Assembly (NCBI RefSeq): GCF_008831285.2
Contig: NC_045146.1
Location: 17,561,289 to 17,625,288 of the forward strand
Direction: 5' to 3'
Length of the DNA: 64,000 bases
Source of the DNA: Nymphaea colorata
Lineage: Eukaryota > Streptophyta > Magnoliopsida > Nymphaeales > Nymphaeaceae
Shown here: positions 10,997 through 22,200 of the stretch, in pieces
Layout of the letters: every line of letters begins with the position of its first letter
Position numbering within the stretch: the first letter of the stretch is position 1
Position numbers and translations under genes: made by a program
The notes under the pieces: model-generated
Database searches by the model: none
What the model was told of the DNA's origin: nothing
The model's input: only the letters and a program-made list of their open reading frames with translations

Positions 10997-12717
10997 AAAA
11001 AGAGCTAGGTTGATACAGCTCAGAAATTTTGAGGAGTGTCTTGGGCCTCCTCCGTCGTTTTGATTTCCGTCCATAGAGATCTGCCATAAAGCTATGATAC
11101 TTCGTTTTTCCTTTTGTTGTTTTGAGATAATGTTTTAGAAGCTTATTTATGGTTTTCACATCAACTCTGTTATATGAGGGGGCATTATCGCCTGGTTTAC
11201 CGTGCTAGTAACAGATCGGATCAGATGTCTGGATCTGTAATACCTGTCTCATCCTTGCGAAATCAAAGAACATGAATAAAGGTGGACAATTTTTTTGGTC
11301 GGTTCATTAAGTATAAATGTAACTTTATTGTCGATTCATTATCTATCCTGCTAACGCTTTTGGCTCCATCTTGCCTGATAACAGCGGGAGGATGCCTGAA
11401 CGCAAAAAATTCAGACGTTACATCCTGGCTCGGAAACTCCTTCGACTCTTTGTCCCATTCTAACCCTTGATCGGTCTGGGAAGCCACTGGGTGGTACTCG
11501 TTAAAAACTCACAGCTTTTGGGTTAGTGCTATTTTTAAATGAGTGAACCATTTTAAGGCGTCAAGCAAAGAATTTTGCCCACACGCCTGACTATATGTGG
11601 CTCGGCCACTGCTGGAAAGATGAAAATGTATTTAAAATTTATAAAAAGTTCCACCAGGGAATACATATTGCAACAAATGTGCTGAGACTTTTTAACAGCT
11701 TTAGTAATTTTAGTACTAGGAATAAAGTTCCACCTGTTTAGGTGGAACTTTAAGCTGGGATAAAATCTTTTGACTGTTGCTTCCCAGCCCTGTTTGTATA
11801 TCAGAATGTGGATAAAGAAAACTTCCATGCACAAACAAATATAGAACTAAAATGCATGGAGCAAGAAACATAGCAGCTCGATTGTGGGCATTATTCTCTT
11901 GGACCATCCAAAGCTGCAGTACCACATCAACCTGAAGATGCATTGGCTTCGCCTTAGGCTGCAACCCTAAATTTGAAAACAAGGAGAAGGGGAGAGACTT
12001 CGGCCTTCACTTAGTGCCATCTTTCTTTTTGCCCCTTATCATGTCAAAGGTGGGATTTATTTTACCACGGAAAAGTCCAATGAGAAAAGCCAAATTTCTA
12101 TGGCTAGACTTTTTCACCCATATAAGGTTAAAAGCAACCAAGACAACTTGTTTTGCCATTAAATATTCCCTAAGTTAAAAAGCAACCAAGACAACTTAAT
12201 CAAATTAAAATTCAATGACAAATCAAATTAAAACCAGTATTTATATTTTATTATTTTTAAAATTTTAATTATATTTTAAATTTGCATTTATTTGTCCATC
12301 AAAATGTAGTATAACTTTTTTTTCCGAATTTATAATTCAGTTGGTTAAATTGCTGAATCGGCCGATTCGATTCCATTTCCAATTCCCACAACACTAGAGC
12401 GCGCCAACACAGGATACAAAGCGGGGCGGGTGAGGGAGGGCGGGCGCGTGCTCCCCACGATCGGCGGGAAGAGTCCGACCCTCTTTTCGAGAATAAAAAT
12501 TTTCCGGCGACCACTTCCCTGTAAATTACCCAACTTCCTCTACTTAAATTCCTTTTCCACTGGCCCCGTTTTTCTTTCGTTTCTTTTGGAGCGCTAAAGC
12601 GGGGTAGAGACAGCTAGGGTTTCTCTCTCTCTCTCTCTCTCTCTCAGAGTTCCTTCTTCTGCGAGGAGAGGGCACTAGGGTTTCGGACTGGTACAAGGGG
12701 GGAGAGGAGGGGAAGAG
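10997..12717. other. Intergenic: pyruvate kinase 3' end to ABCE promoter
   Basis: The first 300 bases are pyruvate kinase 3' UTR. The region 11300-12300 is AT-rich with no gene recognised. The last 300 bases are GC-rich and hold the ABCE leader, with a (CT)n run just after the GGTTTCTCTCT at about 12618-12646. Short open frames on the minus strand (12299-12905) read through this leader and are not convincing genes. Confidence 0.6.
11275..11280 (+). terminator. Candidate polyadenylation signal of pyruvate kinase
   Basis: AATAAA occurs 279 bases after the stop codon, inside an ordinary 3' UTR-like stretch. Position only. Confidence 0.35.
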
Positions 12718-15700
12718 ATGGCTGATCGTCTTACTCGAATTGCGATCGTGAGCTCGGATCGTTGCAAGCCGAAGAAGTGCCGGCAAGAGTGTAAAAAGAG
12801 TTGCCCCGTCGTGAAAACAGGTCCGATCTTCTTCTTGGACGAATTGAGCAAGGTTTTTCTTTCCTCTCCGAGGAATGGCTTCCTCTGAGGAGAAAACTCC
12901 TGCAAGTTTGGCCTGTTCGATTTGAATTTCTGATGGATCCTTTATATAGTTATTTATTTATTTTTTAAATTTTGTCGGTCAGTTTCTCGAATCGAAGAAA
13001 TTTTTTGTCTTGGTTAAAATTTTTTCCAATTCCTGCTCGATGTTTCAAAAACTTTGCTACTTGATTGAGCTTGATCGACAATTAGAAGTTGCATTGTTTT
13101 TTTTTTTTTTAATTCCAAAGAGAAATTTTCACGCTTGCAATGGAAGGTGCTGCGTTGGACTTGTTTAGGGATGGATCGAATGAAACGTTCTAATGAAAGG
13201 TTTAGAAATTAGTGCAAATGGAATAGACGCAGCGTAAATGAGGAGGAGAAAGGATAAAAAAGGAATATGGAAAAGTTTCGCTAATTATACGTGAAAAGAG
13301 GGATATAAGGTTTGTGTTCGGGAAGATATATATATAAACGGATAATCTAACCTTAAAATCTCATCCGCGTCGTCACATTTATCATTTATTGTGATTTTTT
13401 TATTGTCAAAACTGCTGTTATCATTTTTTTTTATTAATATTGCATTGCACAACGTTCTGGCTGGTTTAGGGCGTGATGCTTGTCTGATGCAGAGGTTGAA
13501 ACAGATATTTGTGCTATTTTTGGTCTGACTCGCTGAGAGAAAAAGTTGGAGTGGTTGAGAGGCTGGTGCATGTAGACGGAAATGTCTGGGGTCCAGGAGA
13601 ATGTCAACCGTAGATCTTTCATCAGATGAGGCATTCGCTTACTATATTAAGCACAATCTAATGTCTACCCTTCCCTTTTTTTTTTGAGATAAGCTCATGA
13701 TATCTTATGGGAGTTCCAATGCGAGACAGTGTTGACGTTGATAAATAGTAACTTTGGTCGATTCTCAACCTGTTTCTGGTCATGTTGTAAGTTGTAACAT
13801 GTCCATGCATCCTAGTTAGATGATATTTGCACCTTATATTCGAGCAACGTAGTTTACATGTTCCCAATGATTCTGTCTTTTATTATTTGTTACACTATAT
13901 GTTGTTTAGAATCTGAATATGTTGTTTTGTTTTTCAAAAGATGTTCTCTTACTGAATGAAATATTATTGGCGAAGTTGGGTGATTATCTGTTGTATTTTT
14001 AACATTTCCAATATTCGTTGATTACTTACAGCTAAGATTGAAATGTTACTTGTGGTGATAAATTAACAAAGTTATCAACATGAAGTGGAAAGCAATAGAG
14101 CATCAATTTTTTTTTTTTTTGGAACTGTTAGTCCTTAATTAGTTTTAAATTTTACTGTTTCTTGCATCTGAAATTTCACATACTCTTCTGCCACCAGAAT
14201 GTTTGGAAATTTGGCTTCTATACTGATGGGATTACTGCTTCAGTTATTGAATATTGTTGACCGTTTCTTTTAGGGAAGTTATGTATCGAAGTAACCCCAG
14301 CCTCAAAGATTGCTTTCATATCTGAGGAGTTGTGCATCGGATGTGGTATTTGTGTCAAGGTATGTGATCTTGCTTTTTTGATCTTGTTGAATGATCTTCT
14401 ATGTTATATGGCTTGATTTGGTAACTCTTAGAATGGTTATTTTTTTTTTCATGAATGAAGAAATGCCCATTTGAGGCCATTCAAATTATCAATCTTCCAA
14501 AAGATTTGGATAAAGATACAACACATCGTTATGGTGCGAACACCTTTAAACTGCATAGGTTTGTATGTTACTGCCACAAATGTTTGTTTGTTACTGCTAC
14601 TTTTGTGGCATATAGCTCTGTTATATTGCTTTTGATAACATGAAGTATAACAGTAAAAAATTTACAGGTTGCCAGTTCCTAGACCTGGACAGGTTTTGGG
14701 TTTGGTTGGGACAAATGGAATTGGAAAGTCAACTGCTCTTAAAGTATTAGCTGGAAAGTTGAAGCCAAACTTGGGTCGTTTTAATGTAATATTTTGTATT
14801 ATGCAGCGACTTTTTCTTGGACATTTTGTGCATTGAAAATGTTGATAACATTATAACATGAGTTTTTTTTTTTTCCTTCTGCAGAATCCACCTGATTGGC
14901 AGGAAATTTTGACTTATTTTAGAGGCTCAGAGCTTCAGAATTATTTTACTCGTATTCTGGAAGATAATCTTAAGGTACTGTGTAGACGTTATGACCATGA
15001 TCTGGGTATGATTTAACCAACATCAATTGAAGGTTATGTTTAAGAGCATTTTGTAGAAAATGCTTACGAAAAGTGAAAAGGTCCACAATTTTTTGCTGTG
15101 AGTAGTTTTTCCATATTTTCTTGAAGAAGGTGTGATAAACTTGCGGCTGATGTGCAGTAGTAGACCACTTAATGCTTTAGTTGCAGGTACAGTGATCTGC
15201 GTATTGAAATTTATATTTGGAAAGCAGTGAATGTTTAGGCAATAACTATTAAATGATTTGCATATGAGATATTATTGTGTTCTAAAAATAGAACATGATA
15301 GAGATCCCAAATTTTGTGATCAAGGAAAGTACAAAGCTATTGCATAAGGCAACATGATTGAAGGTCAGTTCTTATCTAATCGGCCAACAGATCTCATCTA
15401 CATGGGCAAATTTGGTGAGACAACCAAAAAATGTTAGAATGGCATTTATTGGATTGGAGCACAGTAGTTATGATTCAACCTCATCATGCCTAAGTAGTAG
15501 CATCTAGCTTTAAAATTTGCTATCCCCCTGCTGTTATTAAATTTTTGTATTCTGATAGGCAATTATCAAGCCTCAATATGTTGACCACATACCGAAAGCA
15601 GTGCAAGGAAATGTGGCTCAGGTGCTTGATCAAAAGGATGAAAAGCAGATGAAAGCAGAGCTTTGCGATGAGCTCGAGTTAAATCAGGTTATAGATAGGA

Positions 15701-18179
15701 ATGTTGGTGATTTATCAGGTGGAGAGCTTCAACGGTTTGCTATTGCAGTGGTGGCAATTCAGAGTGCAGAAATATATATGTTTGATGAGCCATCAAGTTA
15801 TCTTGATGTGAAACAGAGGTTAAAAGCTGCACAAGTTATTCGGTCATTGCTTCGGCCTAACAGGCATGTCTTGCACATGATTTCTCTGTTGTACTTTCAA
15901 GCATTTTGTTATGGATCTTTTAAGATCAGCCTGAACATGACATTGTCTTATCTTTCTTTTCTTCCAGCTATGTGATTGTGGTTGAACATGATCTTAGCGT
16001 CCTAGATTACCTTTCGGACTTCATTTGCTGTCTCTATGGGAAGCCAGGCGCTTACGGGGTTGTAACACTTCCTTTCTCTGTTAGAGAAGGTATTAACATA
16101 TTCTTAGCAGGATTTGTTCCGACTGAAAATCTTCGGTTTCGTGATGAGTCTCTTACTTTTAAGGTAACTAATTAAATGTTTGACTGTCAGTTGTTTAGCT
16201 GTTTGATTGTTGGTTACTATTGAATGTATATTTATTGTGCAGGTTGCAGAGACAGCACAGGAAAGTGCTGAAGAGATACAAACTTATGCAAGATATAAAT
16301 ATCCAACAATGACAAAAACACAGGGAAATTTTAAACTTCGTGTTGTTGAGGGTGAATTTACTGACTCCCAGATTATTGTAATGCTGGGGGAGAATGGGAC
16401 TGGGAAGACCACATTTATCCGAATGCTGGTACAAGATTTGTGATGTCATATAATAGTTCTGATTAAATGTTCTTCTGTACATGTTCTGTGGTGGATTCAA
16501 TCTACTGAAATTCTATCTATTTGTTTTGTTTTGGATTAGCATGTGTATGTGGATTGTCCACTAACTGTAACTTTTTCAGGCTGGTCTTTTGAAACCTGAC
16601 TCAGTGGAGGGCTCGGAGTTGGAAATACCTGAGTTCAATGTTTCTTACAAACCACAAAAAATAAGTCCAAAGTTCCAGTCAACTGTTCGGCACTTGCTGC
16701 ATCAAAAAATCCGAGATTCTTATATGCATCCCCAATTTGTGTCAGATGTCATGAAGCCACTCCAAATAGAACAGTTAATGGACCAAGAGGTCATCAATCT
16801 ATCTGGTGGAGAATTGCAGAGAGTAGCATTATGTCTGTGTCTTGGCAAGGTAAAATTTCACGTTGTCAAGTCCTTTTTTTGTACTTCATTTGTGTCTTGC
16901 CTTGTGTGCGTTCGTGTATGTGTGGAGAGAGAGAGGGGATGCTTGTTCATGAAACCTTTTTTCCTTTTCAATAATTCAAAAGTGTTTCTAGTAGAGAAAT
17001 TTATTAATATGAAGCGTTGAAATATTAATGTTGAAGGAAGGCTTTATTAAGAAAAATTTTCAAACTGAATCTTGTGGCTAACAGTTATCAGGAAGAGAAA
17101 CAAATTCTATCTAAAATGAGTACGGGAAAGCTACCTTTGGGATTTGGATATATTTGCAACATATAAATTATAGTTCTCCATACCATTCTTGAAACTGTCA
17201 TCTGAGAATTACTTTGAATCCACACAAACTGGATGGTGTTTCCCAACGTGCCATAGGATCAAAAGCAGCTATCATAGAATTTGATGCTACAGATGAATTG
17301 GAACAGCTTTTGTTGTGGATCACGCTTTGGATTTTCAAAATATCATGATTGTCTATGCCATAAAGTTGACTATTGTAGGACATTGACTTTGAAATTTGAA
17401 TGCCTTTGTTACCAAATTAATTCACCTGTAATTTTTTTTATTTTTCTGACATCTGAATATTTCTTCAGTTGGTTTTTTTCATGCACCTCACATCATCCAC
17501 TTTTACTGAAATTCAAGTGTACTGTAGGCAAATAAATGATTCACACATTGAAACCCATAGGTTGCACAGGCCGCTGGCTAGTCAAAATCTAGCCAACTGA
17601 AAGAATTGCACCGAGCAACCCAACCATGTCAAAGGGTGGGCATTTGCTGGTTTATCATCTTTGTTGATTGCTCAGTTGAAATGCTATTTGGCATGTTGCT
17701 GCTTCAAGGAATAACTCATGCTTTCATGCAGCCTGCGGATATATATCTGATTGATGAGCCAAGTGCATATCTGGACTCAGAGCAGCGTATAGTGGCTTCT
17801 AAAGTCATAAAGCGATTCATCCTTCATGCTAAGAAGACTGCGTTTGTGGTGGAGCATGACTTTATAATGGCAACATACCTTGCTGATCGAGTTATTGTTT
17901 ACGAGGGGATACCATCTTTGGATTGTGTTGCTAATGCTCCCCAGTCCCTCTTGACGGGGATGAATCTTTTCTTGTCGGTAAGCTAATTGATTCCTTGTTT
18001 ACTTGTATCATGGATTCTCTCTAGGAAGTGGTTTGTCATTCCATGGTGATTTTGTGCAGCATTTGGACATTACTTTTAGAAGAGATCCGACCAACTATAG
18101 GCCCCGCATAAACAAGCTTGATTCTACCAAAGACAGGGAACAGAAGGCTGCTGGTTCCTATTACTACCTGGATGATTGA
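12718..18179 (+). CDS. ABC transporter E family protein (RNase L inhibitor / ABCE1-type), 11 exons, 605 aa
   Basis: Exons: 12718-12820, 14274-14359, 14461-14558, 14668-14785, 14885-14974, 15559-15863, 15968-16163, 16243-16428, 16580-16849, 17732-17977, 18060-18179. The product is the soluble ATPase that splits post-termination 80S ribosomes; it carries no membrane domain. It has an N-terminal Fe-S region with cysteines 16, 21, 25 and 29, plus 38, 55, 58, 61 and 65 ([12 protein letters not shown]). Two nucleotide-binding domains follow: Walker A GTNGIGKS (110-117) with signature LSGGE (217-221) and FDEPSSYLD, then GENGTGKT (381-388) with LSGGELQR and IDEPSAYLD. It ends in YYYLDD, like the plant RLI2 proteins, and has the family length. 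Intron 6 uses a GC donor. A short 5' exon and a long first intron separate the first Fe-S cysteines from the rest. In plants RLI2 has also been described as an RNA-silencing suppressor. Confidence 0.97.
12821..14273 (+). other. ABCE intron 1
   Basis: A 1.45 kb AT-rich GT-AG intron that splits the glycine codon after SCPVVKT. No gene or clear repeat is seen in it. T-tracts lie near 13105 and 14110. Confidence 0.8.
15864..15967 (+). other. GC-AG intron in ABCE (intron 6)
   Basis: The reading frame requires a join of AACAG (ending 15863) to CTATGTGATTGTG (from 15968), which gives [12 protein letters not shown], the conserved segment before the NBD1 H-loop. The intron therefore starts GCATGT and ends CCAG. 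No GT nearby keeps the frame and the conserved residues. GC-AG introns are a known minor variant of U2-type introns and can be sites of regulated splicing. Confidence 0.85.
16850..17731 (+). other. ABCE intron 9
   Basis: An 882-base AT-rich GT-AG intron between the NBD2 signature exon and the NBD2 Walker B exon. Nothing else was recognised in it. Confidence 0.75.
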
Positions 18180-18655
18180 AATAGCACCCTTTGCAGGTTT
18201 CCACTTGCACCATGTGATTATTAAATACTCATTTTGTTCACTTCTACAATTTCACTATTTTTTTAACCAGGTTCCAGCTTGCCCATCTGGGATTCTAGTG
18301 GCAGATCTAACTCTGCTGGTTGTATACCTTGTTGAACCGTCATTTGACGATGGTGATGATGCAGTCTGCTCGACAAAGAGGCCTAATTGAAGTATATTCT
18401 TGATGTTCAGTTTTTCCGGAGTTCCATAGCAACAAATGTTGATCTTTCGTTAGTGCTATTCAGACGGGTGATGTCTTGAAGGATGCTGCATTTTGAGTTT
18501 TTCACCTCCATGTATACTGTTGAAGGCTTTTGAGAAGTTTGCTACATATGTCCCATGGTTAAGTGCAGGGGCAGGAATTGAGTTTTGGTCGGTCAATAAG
18601 TTGAAATTAGAAAAGTCCATTTGACAATCATATGTCCTTGAAAATTCTTGGTGTG

Positions 18656-18791
18656 AATTTGTAGTCTTCCTTTCTTCTTTCCCATTGCATGAAAGTATTT
18701 GACACAGAGCATCTAGCGGCTGTAATTTGTAGTCTTCCTTTGTTCTTTCCCATTGCATGAACTTATTTGACGGAGAGCATCTAGCGGCTGT
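18656..18791. repeat. Tandem duplication, 2 x 68 bp
   Basis: The unit starting AATTTGTAGTCTTCCTTT at 18656 is repeated at 18724 with about five differences. Both copies end in GAGCATCTAGCGGCTGTA. It lies in the 3' flank of ABCE. Confidence 0.85.
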
Positions 18792-19018
18792 AGTCTATGG
18801 TGTTAAGCGTTTCATGCTACTGATAATGAGAGAGCAATTCGAGCCTGCTAAATCAATCAATAATGATGACATCTCTTCCTACAAAAATATGAAGAATATT
18901 ACAGATAATAATAAGAATCACTCAGCCTTGTAATGTTTTGATGCAATCATTAATTAGCTTGCTATCTTGCCATCTATTTCGGACAGTCAGGGATCTGATG
19001 CTAGCAACGAAGACGTGT

Positions 19019-19024
19019 TTTATT
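19019..19024 (-). terminator. Candidate polyadenylation signal of NHX
   Basis: AATAAA on the minus strand, about 200 bases past the NHX stop codon and beyond the duplicated gene end. Confidence 0.35.
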
Positions 19025-19082
19025 ACATAGGAAAATGAAAGAATATGTACAGAATAGAAGGAATGTCTCCGATAAACTCAAT

Positions 19083-19271
19083 GATGAAGCATCTGATCCA
19101 TCAACTTGGATGCAGCATCCCCGCGGGTTGGGCTTATGCAATTTCCTGATTCTCCTCTTCTTCGGTGGGTGAGCCGATGAAGCATCTGATCCATCAACTT
19201 GGATGCAGCATCACCGCGGCTTGGGCTTATGCAATCTCCTGATTCTCCTCCCCTTCTCCGGTGGGTGAGCC
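19083..19271 (-). repeat. Tandem duplication of the NHX gene end (93 + 96 bp)
   Basis: 19083-19175 and 19176-19271 are near-identical direct copies. Each, on the minus strand, encodes the final residues GSPT-(acidic)-ENQEIA, the stop codon TAA and about 50 bases of 3' flank. The inner copy (19176-19271) carries the stop that is used; the outer copy is now in the 3' UTR. They differ by 3 bases in length, in the acidic run (GEGEE against EEEE), plus a few substitutions. The outer copy still reads without a break. Confidence 0.9.
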
Positions 19272-22200
19272 GGGGACAAATGGGACGAAACCCCGGCCAC
19301 CGAACAATGGCCGCATGTAACCGTCATCGAACTTTCTCCAGAAGTAGTGCACGGTAGATGTGGGTGCCTGGAGCAAGAGCCTTAGGCTGCTTCTTTTCGA
19401 GAGGCGCCCTCTGTTCATGTCTGGATCCTCTCCATCTTCAAGAAATAGCCTGCGCAGGTCTTCAAAGCTGGTGGTTTCATCAGCTGTGCTTGCCTGCTGC
19501 GTCCGTTGAGGGTGAAGAAGCAATATCCTTATCAAAGGCTTGGTTACCAACCCAAAAACCTACGAAATACGAAAATTATCATTCCAGGTATCAGTTAAGA
19601 AGTTGTCCCCTGCACACTCTCTCTTCATGTTTAGGGAGAGAGAAAGAGGAGTGTTTCCTTTTGGAAGCTGATAGGAAAACAAAAAGCTGCAGGATCACGG
19701 ATTCAACGGTTATGGTTAATATGTTTATACCAGATCAGGGGTAAGCATACTGTACCACTGTGCTGAAGAGAACAACAATGATGGTGCTTGTGATCATAAG
19801 AGCATTACTGGGAACCGAAGTCGATCCTGATGTTGTAAACTGACAAAAAGTAGCTAGTTAAGGAACTTTAGATAATCCTGCTAGATTGAGAAGAACATAA
19901 CCAAGAGCGATTCTGATCTCCACGTACGTGGTTGTATGACAAAGCCATGGTGACGGCACCTCTCATAAGACCAGCCCACCAGATAATGAACTAGTGTACG
20001 CAGAAACGAAATCAGCACCGTACAAACTGCATATACCGTAAGGCATGAAAAACTGACTTGACGGTTACCTGCTGGCGAATTTCTAGCGTTGCAGTTTCTT
20101 TTCTTCTCATTTTGTTTCTAATAAAAGAAAGAGGATACACAAATGCAGCCCGGGCTACTAAAACCAGCATAAGTAAAGTGCCACTAATCGAAGCCGAAAC
20201 GCCTGCGCTGAATGATCAAAGAGAGAAGCTAAATGTAAGAGGGAATACAAACAAAAGTCTTTTGTGAAAATGTGTACAAGTTTTCAACCAAGACAATGGG
20301 AAAGCCGCCTTGAGCGCCGTAAAACCTCGTGGGCGCATCTCCTCGACCTTAAAAAGTACACCGTGCTCCGGTTGCATAATGAGGATGACGACCATGGAAT
20401 TCGAACTGCGGACTGCCTGCCTAGCAGTCGCACGCACACCCTGCCACCATGCCAACTTTTGGAACTGACTTGATCTATTTTTTAGTGTAGACCTGCATGG
20501 CAGAAGCCAAGGACACAAGCGCCAGACTGCCTCCTAGCAGCCGCGCACCTCCCACTACGCCAACCCCTTGGGTTCGACGATCTATTCTGGAAAACCTGCC
20601 GGGTGAAGAGCTGAAATGCGTTCTACGTTTAACCAAAAGATAGATTCAAATATATACGAGTAAGCCAAATTGGATTAAATGAATCCCGAAACAGACACGA
20701 TTCATGCCAGATCGAACTCAATTTACCATTGAAGGAGATACTGATAGGCAAAAGGAACCGCGAACGCCCTCGTGAATATCAGTTTTTTCTTGTGCCTTTC
20801 AAGGGAAGCGTACGTTTATAAATTTTATTGAATCCATACCAAAGGAAAAGCATATGGTACCTGGCTTCGCTTGTCTTCCATTTGTCGATGTCTAGAGCAT
20901 CCATACCAACGTAAAGGAAGATAAATGTTTCCGCGATAAAGGATATGGTAGCAAATGAGTGTCTGAAACGATTTAGCGCACAGGTATATGCAAGTAACCT
21001 TGTTAAAAGCAAACAAAGACTGACTGGCAGTGTTTCAAAAATACGTAATCAATGAAAGCATTCAGGTACTAGCTAAGTCGCCTGACTTTTTCTGGACCTC
21101 TACTGTTCCACGTTTATTTGAACTTGTTTTTTTTTGGACGATGACTTCAATGGCTAAAAGATCTTGCACATCCAGTAATTCTATCTCAAAGAGAAAATTA
21201 TCAGTTTTAGGAAAAGTGCAATTTTAATCCTTCCAAAATCAAATTGTTAAGTGTGTCTTTCAAGTTATATGCTTGGAATAAAAGGACGGGGACCTTTCCC
21301 AAATAGACTTGTATTCAAGCAGCAAAGATATATATGATGAGGCGGACATGGGGATTTTGCATTTTTTTTTCTTGACATGTCCTAGTTTAGTTTTCGGCCT
21401 GTAAGCGAATCCTCGATTGGGAACATTTTCCAGCAGCTTGCGTTTGACCTAACCACATGGTTTCTGCATGCTTACAATTTCTAGATCACAGAAAATATGC
21501 AGTCACGCACGTGATCACATCAGGTATACTGCATAGCTCCTAATAGTCGTATCATCTTGTTTAAATCTGTTGCAGCACTGTTGAAATATAAAGATAATAG
21601 GGAGATGCGTGAGCTTACTTGGTTGTCACCCTGGAGCTCTCTGTGACATTATGCCATGTATAATGTGACATGACAATACCACAAAAGAAAACTGTCATGA
21701 TCCCACTGAGATCGAAAAGCTGCATGGAGAAACATGGACGGAAAATGGAGTGAGGGCATTTAAATTAAGCACTCTTATAATACTTTATCAAAAAACTAAC
21801 TGCACCTAATTACCTCAGCCAACATATATGACAGATAAGCCATCAACATCATTATAGCAACTTCACGGTCTGTAGAATGCCTGAATGATAGATGTCAATC
21901 ATCAGGAACTAGAAATAGTCAAATATAATAAACAGAAAAAGTGGTTATTCTGGTTATATTAAATTTAAACAATATTCCATTTGAAGTAGAAAATCTAATA
22001 GTCTTCATGGTTAAAATAAATGACAGCTCTACACTTCTGAACAGTTTGACTCTGTGTCAAGGTATCACAAAACCAAAGAAGCGCTAGAGTTAAAATTAAG
22101 AGCAACGGCAAGTATATAAAGTTAAACTGAAGAGATCGGAGAGTAAAAAAACTCTGTAAATTTCCAGTTTTAAGGGACATGAAAATTTTGCTGGCTACAT

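Larger units (their letters stand above)
18180..19226. other. Convergent intergenic space between ABCE and NHX
   Basis: It holds both 3' UTRs, with the gene ends facing each other about 1 kb apart. Two independent tandem duplications lie here: a 68-bp unit (18656-18791) and the copied NHX gene end (19083-19271). No further gene is seen. Confidence 0.7.
20208..20860 (-). other. NHX intron 10, carrying SINE-like copies
   Basis: A 653-base GT-AG intron between the SFIAETFIFLYVGMDALD exon and the ARAAFVYPLSF exon. It is locally GC-rich because of two tRNA-related inserts on the minus strand (see 20270-20465 and 20481-20579). The exon 11 acceptor used here (TTCAG ending at 20208) keeps frame; a second AG seven bases further into the exon does not. 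Confidence 0.8.

Noticed and set aside
10543-11074. Minus-strand frames opposite the last pyruvate kinase exon
   Set aside because: Antisense shadows of the conserved C-terminal domain.
17606-17731. Open frame continuing upstream of ABCE exon 10
   Set aside because: It reads through intron 9. The conserved joint [16 protein letters not shown] fixes the acceptor at 17731.
20396-20406. A real tRNA gene near 20400
   Set aside because: A and B boxes are spaced and followed as in a SINE; no acceptor stem or cloverleaf can be drawn.
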